From Aselliscus stoliczkanus (taxonomy: Eukaryota; Chordata; Mammalia; Chiroptera; Hipposideridae), in NCBI GenBank assembly GCA_033961575.1, contig CM066732.1, positions 110,238,687 to 110,302,686 on the forward strand: a stretch of DNA of 64,000 bases, read 5' to 3'. The notes below the pieces were generated by a model, which saw only the letters and a list, made by a program, of their open reading frames with translations, made no database searches and was not told where the DNA came from. This document shows positions 47,891-55,890 of the stretch, one piece after another. Position 1 is the first letter of the stretch; each line of letters begins with the position of its first letter. Position numbers and translations under genes: made by a program.

Positions 47891-48829
47891 CTAGGCTAAA
47901 TTTTGGTCGGGGTGGCCCAGGCCTGCCCGAGCGTGGTTTGGGCGGACCGTAATGGGCTGTTTAATGCCTTGTCCTGATTTGCCAAGCCCTTGTCCTGGGA
48001 GGAACCCGTGATTGAGCATCTGGTGGCCAACCACCTCATTTGGACTACACATAATAAGGTTCATCTGAGAAAGAATGTCGCGTCCCCAGAGATTGACTGG
48101 CAATCCAGGGACTATGTAGGGCCGTACATGGCCAGTATTGCCCTCTTTGTCAGTCCAGGTAAGGAGTCGGGTGCTCTGTTTGGGATTAGCAGATTGTCCT
48201 ATGCCTTGAAGGTGAGTGAGGGCGACGGTGGTGGGCCACGAGGGGGGCCACATATGAGAGGCAATAACCGTGGCATCAGCCCCGGTGTCAATAAGACCCT
48301 CAAAGGCTTTACCGTCAAGGTGTAAGGTGAGTAGGGGCCTGTTAGGCGTAACCTGTTTAATCCAGTATGTGTCTGAGGATCCGAAGGCAGAATGTTGTCG
48401 GGAATGAGGAAGGTTAGGTTGGTGGGAGGAGTTTAGAGGGAGTAGGACAAGTTGAGCGATTCTCTGGCCCTGTTGAATGGAGACCGGGCCACTGGGGGCC
48501 GAAACCGCGAGTGTGATGGTGCCTGTATAATCGTTGTCGACCACTCCCGGGACGACGTGGAGTCCGGCCAGGGCCGAGCTACCGCGTCCTAATATCAGGC
48601 CGAAAGTAACCGGGGGCAAGGGGCCACGTGCATTAGTAGGAAGAAGCCTGATTCCCTGATCAGGGGTTAGTATTGTTGAGGTGGAGGACAAGAGGTCCAG
48701 TCCCGCACTCCCTGGGGTGGCCCGGCAGAGGGAAGTGACGGGGAGTTTGGGGAGGGGAACTGTGGAACAAACCGTGTTGCCCCTGGTTTGTTCTGACGGC
48801 CCGGGGCCAGGGGCTGGCCCCGCAGGGAG
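47891..48829 (-). CDS. pro: pro: dUTPase, aspartic protease and G-patch, entered by frameshift
   Basis: This frame is reached by -1 frameshifting at 48829-48835 and is open to the stop at 47891-47893. In order it encodes a dUTPase (GSAGLDLLS start; [14 protein letters not shown] and [11 protein letters not shown] motifs), which hydrolyses dUTP; a retroviral aspartic protease with catalytic [10 protein letters not shown] and the downstream NLWGRDIL; and a G-patch ([19 protein letters not shown]), a feature of type-D and related betaretroviral Pro. No independent start is expected. The region appears intact, including the protease D-T-G and the glycine-rich patch. It overlaps gag by about 160 bases and ends at the AAATTTA site leading to pol. 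Confidence 0.93.
   Translation of the reverse strand, partial: LPAGPAPGPGPSEQTRGNTVCSTVPLPKLPVTSLCRATPGSAGLDLLSSTSTILTPDQGIRLLPTNARGPLPPVTFGLILGRGSSALAGLHVVPGVVDNDYTGTITLAVSAPSGPVSIQQGQRIAQLVLLPLNSSHQPNLPHSRQHSAFGSSDTYWIKQVTPNRPLLTLHLDGKAFEGLIDTGADATVIASHMWPPSWPTTVALTHLQGIGQSANPKQSTRLLTWTDKEGNTGHVRPYIVPGLPVNLWGRDILSQMNLIMCSPNEVVGHQMLNHGFLPGQGLGKSGQGIKQPITVRPNHARAGLGHPDQNLA
47897..47903 (-). promoter_or_regulatory. pro-pol -1 frameshift heptamer AAATTTA
   Basis: The minus-strand heptamer is in phase with pro as A AAT TTA, two codons before the pro stop (47891-47893). This fits the X XXY YYZ rule. After slippage the pol frame is open. Confidence 0.85.
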
Positions 48830-50725
48830 TTTCCCGATCGGGGGGGAATAGGATTTCCTGAGATATCAGTCTTTGAATGACAGTCTCTGGCCCAATGTTT
48901 ACCGCGTTTGCAACGAGGGCAGACGGTGGAAGGAGGTTGACGAGATGGTCTATCTAAGGGGCAGTCGCGGACAAAATGGCCGGGCTGTTTACAATTGAAG
49001 CAAGATTTGTGGTTATCTATAGCAAGGTTTTTGAGGGCAGCCCCAATGGCAACACCTATGGCATGAGATGTCCCTACATTAGAACAGAGTTTGATGTACT
49101 CTGAGAGAGGTCTATCACGATGGGAGCGAAGGGCATCCTGACAGGCAGAATTGGCATTTTCAAATGCAAGGTGTTTAATGAAGGCGCTCTCTGACTCCTC
49201 CTTGCCGATTAAGCGCTCAGCGGCTTCCGTTAAGCGGCTGATGAAATCACAGTAAGACTCGTCAGGTCCTTGATGAATCTTGGCTAGAGAGGTGCTGGCC
49301 GGTCCCTTAGGGGGAAGTTTGCGCCAGGCCTTGAGGCCAGCGTTTTGGATCTGGGCCAATAAGCCAGGGGGGAAGGCAGCCTGAATTTCATTGGTGTTAA
49401 AGGCTCCTCGGCCGAGGAGTCGGTCCCTCGTCCAATTACGAGAGGACCGGGTCTGAGCATTACGCTCCGCCGTTCTTCGGCAATTTTCTGCGTACTCAGT
49501 ACGCCATAAGACAAAATCGCCGCCGGACAAAGCAGCATGAGCTAAGGTATACCAATCATTAGGTGTTAGCCACCGGTCAGTAAGGCTCTCGAGCAAGGCA
49601 AGTGTAAAAGGGGCAGTCGGGCCATAAGTATGGACTGCGGATTTTAAGTCCTTAAGATATCTAATATTTAGGGGGCGGTATTTATGTCTACGTCCTGAAG
49701 TCTCTGAGGACTCAGCCTCCTCATCCGAAGGGGAGGGGTCTCGTTCTTCGGGCTCGTTATCGGACTCTACCGCAATTACCTCCTCATGGGAGGCTTCAGG
49801 GTTAGGGGTGTCAGGGTCGGCCTCAGCGGCCTGCCTTCGAGTGACTGGAAAGGTGAAAACGGGCTTTTGTTTGGGAGATGGCCTTGTTGAATGTTGGGAC
49901 GCAGGGGGAGCAGAGAGCGAGGCAAGTTCAGCCTCAAGAGCACGGAGTTCCTTGAGCAGGTTAAGGTGTTGGCGCTTTTCTTGAAGGGCCTCTCTGAGAG
50001 AGGCTATTTGTAAGGTTAGGGGAACATTTGTCTGGGTCCCTGGGGCAGTAAGGGGAGCGGATGGAGGGGTCAAATTAGTGACGGGAGTGTCCACGATAGA
50101 GGCAAAAAAAGGAGGTTGGTGAGGAGGCAAATATGGGGGTGGCTGAAAAGGCGGGGCAACCTTGAAGGGGGGGTCCTCTTGATGGTAGCGGGCAGCCTCC
50201 TCATCGAGGGTGGCCTGGTCTTCGGGAGGGAGGACTGTGTCTGAGCCCGAAGAAAGGTTTTGTAAACAGGGATAAAGCCTTGTTGACGGTTGGTTTAATG
50301 ACTCAGCCGGACTGGGGGCAGTAGGGGGCTTATTTTCTTGAGAAGGAATATCTATGCAAACCGACCCACAGGCAGACGGAGGACGAGAGGATTTCTTTAA
50401 TAGGTTTTCCCCTGTTTTGAGTATCTCTTTAACATCTGGGTCGTGGGAATGTACTTGGAGGATATCATTAATGAGACTCCAATAAGTAAAGGCAGAAACG
50501 GGGACCTTTTCGGGCCCGAATGACTTATAAAAATCCTGGAGAGCGTTACCGACACGCTTCCAATAGCACACGTCTATCGTTCCCTCCTGGGGAACCAGGG
50601 ACAGATATTTGTCAGAAGACCGAAGAATTGGCGGAGATCCTTTTTCTAGCCTTAATTCCCCGCACCTTGAGGGATGACTTTAAACCCGAGAGGAAAAGTT
50701 CGTGTGAACTTGTTGTTTGGCCCAT
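48667..50725 (-). CDS. gag: gag polyprotein, with two frame breaks near the N-terminus
   Basis: Gag builds the virion. The likely start is ATG at 50725-50723, encoding MGQTTSS, an N-myristoylation signal. The frame shifts by one base at about 50641-50645 and again at 50589-50592, both at homopolymers; from there it is open for about 640 codons to the stop at 48667. The matrix segment contains WKRVGNALQDFYKSFGPEKV, followed by a proline-rich region with the late-domain PPPY. The capsid has the major homology region (QGPDESYCDFISRL). The nucleocapsid has two CCHC zinc knuckles, CFNCKQPGHFVRDC (48961-49002) and CPRCKRGKHWARDC (48880-48921). The open 635-codon part has no ATG near its beginning, its first codon in common calls being GTG, which supports the upstream start. 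If the two shifts are real, Gag is truncated after about 40 residues. Confidence 0.92.
48802..48822 (-). promoter_or_regulatory. Frameshift-stimulating hairpin (9 bp, 3-nt loop)
   Basis: Minus strand CGGGGCCAG, loop CCC, CTGGCCCCG: a perfect nine-pair stem, mostly GC. The distance from the slippery site is 6 bases, within the usual 5-8. A pseudoknot with downstream G runs is possible but not shown. Confidence 0.85.
48829..48835 (-). promoter_or_regulatory. gag-pro -1 frameshift heptamer GGGAAAC
   Basis: In phase with gag as G GGA AAC, the classic slippery arrangement. It is followed after 6 bases by a strong hairpin. Confidence 0.92.
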
Positions 50726-51204
50726 TGTTTTCTCCTCGGCCCTTCAAACACTCGAAAAAACACTCAGATGCCCGTCTGGCCGTGCCCCTCGCGGGACTAA
50801 ATCTGTCTTGGCAAAAGCTCTGCGGTATAAGCCCCGCACTGGTGGACTGGGGCGACTCCGGAGAGTTCCGGAGTCGGCCACTCACAGCCCAGTCGCCGTT
50901 TAACCTTACGACAGAAACGGAACCGCAGATTAGGGCCCAATCAGATTCCGCGACCCGAAGTCTTGGAACCTCCACGCACTCACACAGACATACGACCGAG
51001 GAGACTATCACACCAATTTGTCATCCCAGAAACGTCTATTTTCTGTCAGTCTGCTCACCTTACTCAGATCAGGCTCACGGACCGGCTTTGTCCGTGGAGA
51101 TCAGGAAACGAGTCAGACTCGCGGGTCAATACCACGCGGCAACTCAGCGGTGTGTCCGGCCGGACTTGAAGCAGACAGTCTTCCGGAGGGCATGCAGTCC
51201 TCTG
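50726..51204 (-). other. Provirus 5' leader (packaging region)
   Basis: About 480 bases between the primer site and the gag start. By analogy it should hold the packaging signal and the major splice donor; I cannot assign either with certainty. Plus-strand open frames here are shadows. Confidence 0.7.
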
Positions 51205-51222
51205 GCCCCACGTTGGGCGCCA
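51205..51222 (-). promoter_or_regulatory. Primer-binding site, tRNA-Lys1,2
   Basis: Minus strand TGGCGCCCAACGTGGGGC is an 18-base match to the complement of the tRNA-Lys1,2 3' end, the primer of type-D retroviruses. It lies 4 bases after the 5' LTR. Confidence 0.93.
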
Positions 51223-51356
51223 GAAATGCCCCGACCGGCGGGGCATTCAACAGGGGCCGAGGGGCAGCCTTCTGAAAGGAGAAAATAGGAGGCGCGAAGA
51301 AATGGAGGCAAGACAGGGTTCTGATCAAGCCTCGTTTATTGAAGAACAGGAGGGGG

Positions 51357-51364
51357 CTTATATA
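51357..51364 (-). promoter_or_regulatory. LTR TATA box (TATATAAG)
   Basis: Minus-strand TATATAAG within the 5' LTR. Transcription should start about 25-30 bases on, near 51330-51337. Confidence 0.8.
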
Positions 51365-51396
51365 GTCAAGGAACTGGAAGGGGAGGGAAGGAATGT

Positions 51397-51481
51397 AAAG
51401 GCGGGAGTTGCCAATAGCAACGGGACTAGAAGGGGAGGAGGAATACGCAAAGGCGGGAGTTGCCAATAGCAACGGGACTAG
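51397..51481 (-). promoter_or_regulatory. LTR enhancer-like duplicated 33-bp elements
   Basis: Two identical 33-bp units (51397-51429, 51449-51481) each contain GTTGCTATTGGCAAC on the minus strand: an inverted CCAAT box (ATTGG, NF-Y) inside a GTTGC...GCAAC palindrome like the X-box bound by RFX proteins. The unit also carries a GC-rich CCCGCC. Factor binding is inferred from motif only. Confidence 0.6.
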
Positions 51482-51672
51482 TGGGGGAGGTAAAAAGAAA
51501 AAAGAAAATGGAAGTACCGAAAGGAGGAAGCACTATGGCTGTAGGGGGTAACCTTATAGGGCTCTGCTGATCAGAATGTGTTTGTTTAGACTCTGAGCCA
51601 AGGTTTGTTTAGACTCTGAGCCAATTACCTGTATGCAGTTGGGGGAAGGTTCCTCATGCTCAGGCCCCAGCA

Positions 51673-51678
51673 AGAGAT
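51673..51678. repeat. Provirus target-site duplication, right copy (agagat)
   Basis: Pairs with 42747-42752. The L1 text continues directly after it. Confidence 0.93.
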
Positions 51679-51872
51679 ATTCCTATTATACCCACTTTGT
51701 GATAGGTGTTTAAGTTCAGATATATTCTATAAGGACTACTATGTTTTTACTTCCCTCTCCATGCTTTATGTTATTGATGTCATATTTTAAATATTTTGTG
51801 CTCTCTTCTAACTACTTATTTTGTAGTTCGAGTTCAGTGACTCTATACAGTCTCTGTCTTGACTGTTTTACA
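51679..51872. other. L1 continuation, then unassigned insert
   Basis: The first 25 or so bases ('attcctattatacccacttt') continue the antisense L1. From about 51704 the text no longer matches L1, and the L1 resumes only near 54206, so 51704-54205 is inserted material, partly unidentified. Confidence 0.6.
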
Positions 51873-51886
51873 AAAAGTCCCATGTA

Positions 51887-52329
51887 GGGCCGACCGAGTG
51901 GCGCATTGGTTAAGAGCTGGTTTTGGGATGCCAGCGGCCCCAGTTCGGATCCCACATATGAGGGCCAGTGACAGTGCCCTCTACAGCTAACAACAGCTCC
52001 TCCTGGAGCTGGGCTGTGCGAGCCCCAGCGACGGTGTAGGCTGCAGCCTCTACTGCAGTGGGTTGCCATAGGCTACAGTGAGTGGCCAGCAGCCAGCGTG
52101 AGTTGCCAAGAGCCGCGGTGAGTGACCATCCAGAGGCCGGCAACCGATCTGCCTCACTCGGGAAGAGCGCAATGAGGATATCAACATGGGCCAGTGAAGC
52201 AACGTCCTCCACAACTAGACTGAAGAACAGAAAGACAGCAACTTGTCTGTTCCCTTTCCCCAATTCCCCAATGCTGTTCCCCTTCCCCAATTCCCCAATA
52301 AAATCTTTAAAAAAAAAATTTTTTTTTTT
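51887..52329 (+). repeat. SINE family A, full length, plus
   Basis: Head gggccgaccgagtggcgc, tail 'ccccaataaaatctttaaaa'. Target duplication 'aaagtcccatgtag'. Confidence 0.92.
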
Positions 52330-52343
52330 AAAGTCCCATGTAG

Positions 52344-52648
52344 AAGAGACGTTTGTGTAGGCTCTATGTGCTGGGTAGTTTTTGGAAGTTGCTCGGAGCT
52401 AGGTAGACACTTATGGTGCCTGGGGCACCAGCCTGCATCTGGAACAGCTCTAGGCAGGGAGACCAGGTGGGTGTGATGATGCCCTGTTGTTCCGGCTTGC
52501 TCCCTTTGTTCAGAGGCAAAAGGCTCCAGGCATTGTAGCTATGTATGTGCTGCGCGGAAATCTTGCAGGTGGGCCAAAGTACCTGAATGGAGCTCTTACC
52601 TGCCCTATCAAAATGGAGGGGAACATAAACAGTAGCACTCACTGGCTC
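52344..52648. other. Unassigned sequence
   Basis: Part of the insert between the two L1 halves. No motif recognised. Confidence 0.4.
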
Positions 52649-52652
52649 CTCT

Positions 52653-53862
52653 TGCTACCGGCCAACTGAGCAGCACCAACCCCCACCAATGAAAAACTTT
52701 AAAGTTTTCTTTCCTATAGAAATGTTAAGTATAAAAATGTTAAGTCTCCTCCCTAGTTCTTTAGTTTCTTAGCTCTTGGACTTAGATTGCTCTTCTAACC
52801 AGTTTGTGAATCATGGATTGAAGATCCCCCTTGCTTCTTAATTGCTTTGTAAATCAGTGTCTGAATCCTAAACAATAGAAGTCTCCTACCCCAGCTTCAG
52901 ATAACTATTTGAAAACCTGTGACTTCCTAATGTCCCCCAGGCCAGGAAGCTAAATGTCAAACCCATTCTGTGTCCAGACAACTGACGCCACCTGAGTGAT
53001 GGACTGAATAGCCACAAGTTTCATAAGAACTAACAGATTTATATTTTTGTCCTCATTCAGGAGCCTTGGGGATACAGGGGATACCCCAGCAAGATTTCCA
53101 GTCACAACCAAAGAAGCCAACGCGGTCTTCCAGGTGGAGCTCGAGACCCCTTCCTCTTATCTGAGATCAGCTAGGGTGAGAGTTCCGTGAACCCCCAATA
53201 GGCAGGGACAGCTCTATGCCCCTGCCCAGCAGGAAGCAGATACAGAAGAAGAGACCTCCTGTCCCTCAGCTTCCCAGAGATTTAATGGGGATCATGTCTC
53301 TAAGGAAAAACTAGGCAGGCAGTTAGAGGCAGGCATTGGGTCTCTGCATTCCTGCACGTCCCACAGAGTGCGACCACCCAAAACTCCCCTTTGTATTGTA
53401 ATTACCTACCCCTGTGGGAAAAGCAAATGGGCACAAAATATCCACCTAGATCAGACCAGTCACTGGCACCTGAGCAGTACCTCTTGTCAATCACAGATGC
53501 CAGTCAAGTGGTCCCACACCCAGAGGAGAACAGCCCATCTTGGAGCAAAAGGGATAAAGACCCCAAGTCCTGGGAAGCCCATGCTGCTGCTTCTGCTGCT
53601 GCTTCTTCCCTGCTCCTTTTGACCGCTTCTTCCCTTTGAGCCTCGCCTTTGCGCGTGGCCCACTCCACTCTTTGCAATGTAACTTCTAGTAATGGGCCCT
53701 TGAGCCATCCTCTAGTGCTCAGGTCTACTTTTACTTCTAAATGTACTATCTCTTCTAATAAACTACTTATTTTACTGCTTTATTCGGTATCTCGTTCAAC
53801 TCTTTGCTCAAGTTTCCAAGGACCTGGACTTTGCGCCAGGAAAGGCCCACTCTCTGACAACA
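52653..53862 (+). mobile_element. Solo LTR of the 1.1-kb ERV1-like family, plus (copy 2)
   Basis: TGCTACCGGCC...CTGACAACA, 1210 bp, with duplication 'ctct' (52649-52652 and 53863-53866). AATAAA lies near 53757. It is longer than copies 1 and 3, which share a deletion relative to it around the 'gattgctcttctaaccag' region, so it belongs to a different subfamily. Confidence 0.88.
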
Positions 53863-53866
53863 CTCT

Positions 53867-54064
53867 GAACTTGCAGAGTTCCCACAATTCCCAGGGGACT
53901 CCCTCGAATGCCCAGTCTTCTCTATTCAGTCTCTTCCTCTTCTTTGTTGTCAGAAGCTGTTCATTCAGTGCTTGGTTTCCTCACAGGAGTAATATATATG
54001 TTTATGTATATTATGTCAGTTATATATATATTTGCTCATGTGATGGGGTAAGTTCTGTGTTCTC
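53867..54064. other. Unassigned sequence with AT-rich dinucleotide run
   Basis: Contains a (TA)-rich stretch near 53991-54030. Not recognised. Confidence 0.4.
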
Positions 54065-54081
54065 CTATACCTCCATCATTT

Positions 54082-54189
54082 TTTTTTTTTTTTTTTGAGG
54101 GCAGTGTCACTGGCCCTCATATGTGGGACCAAACCGGGGCCGCTGGCTTCCCAAGCCAGCACTTAACCACCGCGCCACTCGGTTGGCCC
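54082..54189 (-). repeat. SINE family D, minus
   Basis: Target duplication 'ctatacctccatcattt'. Confidence 0.9.
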
Positions 54190-54205
54190 TATACCTCCAT
54201 CATTT

Positions 54206-54274
54206 TGTACCTCCTCCCTTTCATTTTGTTAATGTGATATATCACATTGATTTGCCCATGTTGACCCATCCTTG
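54206..54274 (-). repeat. Antisense L1 ORF2, middle piece
   Basis: 'cattttgttaatgtgatata' to 'ttgacccatccttg' is L1 ORF2 antisense text that joins directly to 55413 once the LTR is removed. Confidence 0.8.
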
Positions 54275-55412
54275 TGTTACCGGCCAACTGAGCAGCACCA
54301 ACCGCCACCACTGAAAAACTTTAATGTTTTCTTTCCTATAAAAATGTTAAGTCTCCTCCCTAGTTCTTTAGTTTCTTAGCTCTTGGGCCTTGATTGCTTT
54401 TCTGACAGGAAGATCCCGCTAGCTTCTTAATTGCTTTGTAAATTAGTTCCTGAATCTGAAACAATAGAAGTCTCCTACCCCTGCTTCAGATAACTATTTG
54501 AAAGCCTGAGACTTCCTAATATCCCCCAGGCCAGGAAGCTAAATGTCAAACCCATTCTGTGTCCAGACAACTGACTCCACCTGAGTGATGGACTGAATAG
54601 CCAGAAGTTTCATAAGAACTAACAGATTTATATTTTTGTCCTCATTCAGGAGCCTTGAGGATACAGGGGATACCCCAACAAGCAAAGAAGCCAACACGGT
54701 CTTCCAGGTGGAGCTTGAGACCCCTTCCTCTCATCTGAGATCAGCTGGGGTGAGAGTTCCGTGAACCCCAATAGGCAAGGACAGCTCTACGCCCCTGCCC
54801 AGCAAGAAACAGATACAGAAGAAGAGACCTCCTGTCCCTCAGTTTCCCATAGAGATTTTACGGGGATCACGTCTCTCAAGGAAAACCTAGGCAGGTAGTT
54901 AGAGGCAGGCATTGGGTCTCTGCATTCCTGCACGTCCCACAGTGTGACCACCTGGGGACATCCCCTCTCCACCCAAAACTCCCCTTTGTATTGTAATTAC
55001 CTACCCCTGCGGGAAGAGCAAATGGGCGCAAAATATCCAACCAGATCAGACCAGTCACTCACACCTACACAGTACCTCTTGTTAATCACAGGGGCCAATC
55101 AAGTGGTCCTACGCCCAGGAAGAACAGCCCATCCTGGAGAAAAAGGATAAAAACCCCAAGTACTGGGAGGGAAGCGCACGCGGCTGCTACTGCTACTTCT
55201 GTTGCTGCTTCTCCCCTTTAAGCCTCACCTTTGCATATGCCCCCTCCACACTCTTTGGTAATGGGCCCTTAGGCCATCCTCTAGTCTGGAGGTACTGTCT
55301 TTTCTAATAAACTACTTGTTTTACTGCTTTACTCTGGTATCTCGTTCAATTCTTTGCTTGAGTTGCCAAGGACCTGGACTCTGCGCCGAGAAAGGCCCAC
55401 TCTCCGACAACA
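54275..55412 (+). mobile_element. Solo LTR of the 1.1-kb ERV1-like family, plus (copy 3)
   Basis: TGTTACCGGCC...CCGACAACA, 1138 bp, duplication 'cttg' (54271-54274 and 55413-55416). It interrupts the L1 word 'catccttgcattact', so the pre-insertion site can be read exactly. Most similar to copy 1. Confidence 0.9.
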
Positions 55413-55890
55413 CTTGCATTACTAGAATAAGTCCCACTTGAATATGGTGTATGATCCTTTTAATGTACTATTGAATTTGGTTTGCTAATATTTTGTTGAG
55501 GATTTTGAGTCTATGTTCATCAGGGATATTGACTGTAAGTTTTTTATTTTTTTCTTGTAATGCCCTTGTCAGGTGTTGGTATCAGGGTAATGCTGGCCTT
55601 ATGAAATGAGTTTGGAACTGTTCCTTCCTCTTCAATTTTTTGGAAGAGTTTGAAAAGAATATGTATTATTTCTTCTTTAAATGTTTGGTAGAATTCACCA
55701 GTGAAACTCTCTGGTCCTGGACTTATGTTTGTTGAAAGGTTTTTGATTGCTGATTCAATCTTTTTATTAGTAATAGGTCTGTTGAGATTTTCTGTTTCTT
55801 CATGATTCAGTCTTGGCAGGTTGCATGTTTCTAGGAATTTATCCATTTCTTCTAGATTGTCCAAATGGTTTGCATATAATTTGTTATAGT
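55413..55890 (-). repeat. Antisense L1 ORF2, 5' piece
   Basis: The minus strand still encodes L1 ORF2 text including [20 protein letters not shown] (55544-55864). The L1 is truncated at about 55890. Confidence 0.85.

Larger units (their letters stand above)
45313..47903 (-). pseudogene. pol: pol: reverse transcriptase, RNase H, integrase; four frame breaks
   Basis: Pol is entered by -1 frameshift at 47897-47903 and begins with the RT fingers ([14 protein letters not shown]). The catalytic YMDD lies at 47338-47349. RNase H shows its acidic residues in FTDGSS, VELFAILQ, YTDSAY and GNALADAN. Integrase shows the HHCC zinc site (HALHH...KACPGC) and the D,D,E core in WQMDVTHIP, KTDNGPGYTS and QGIVERAH. 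The frame changes at about 47605, 46862, 46756 and 45512, each by one base in the same direction and each at a short homopolymer. Between breaks there are no nonsense codons. As written, the longest pieces are 225 codons with the YMDD box and 445 codons with RNase H and integrase, so a full Pol cannot be made from this text. All catalytic residues I can check are retained. Confidence 0.92.
42753..51672 (-). mobile_element. Near-complete type-D betaretrovirus-like provirus (ERV2)
   Basis: The 8920-bp unit has two near-identical LTRs, a tRNA-Lys1,2 primer site, gag, pro with dUTPase, pol, env and a polypurine tract, all on the minus strand. The dUTPase inside pro, the two -1 frameshift sites, the G-patch and the Lys1,2 primer are known hallmarks of the Mason-Pfizer/simian type-D group of betaretroviruses. 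The env is of the RDR-interference type shared by those viruses, feline RD114 and syncytin-like genes. No SINE or L1 has inserted into it, in contrast to the density of SINEs around it, which fits a recent arrival. gag and pol are broken by small shifts; pro and env are open. Whether the locus is fixed in the species cannot be told from one sequence. Confidence 0.95.
51227..51672 (-). mobile_element. Provirus 5' LTR (446 bp)
   Basis: TG...CA unit matching 42753-43197 except for one substitution and one single-base indel near 51640-51650. It drives proviral transcription toward lower coordinates. U3 holds the tandem 22-bp repeats (51580-51601 and 51603-51624) and the 33-bp repeats (51449-51481 and 51397-51429). 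The end adjacent to the primer site forms an inverted repeat, TGCCCCG...CGGGGCA. Confidence 0.95.

Noticed and set aside
52653..55412. A second provirus with paired LTRs
   Set aside because: The two LTRs have different 4-bp duplications, differ by indels, and enclose no retroviral sequence.
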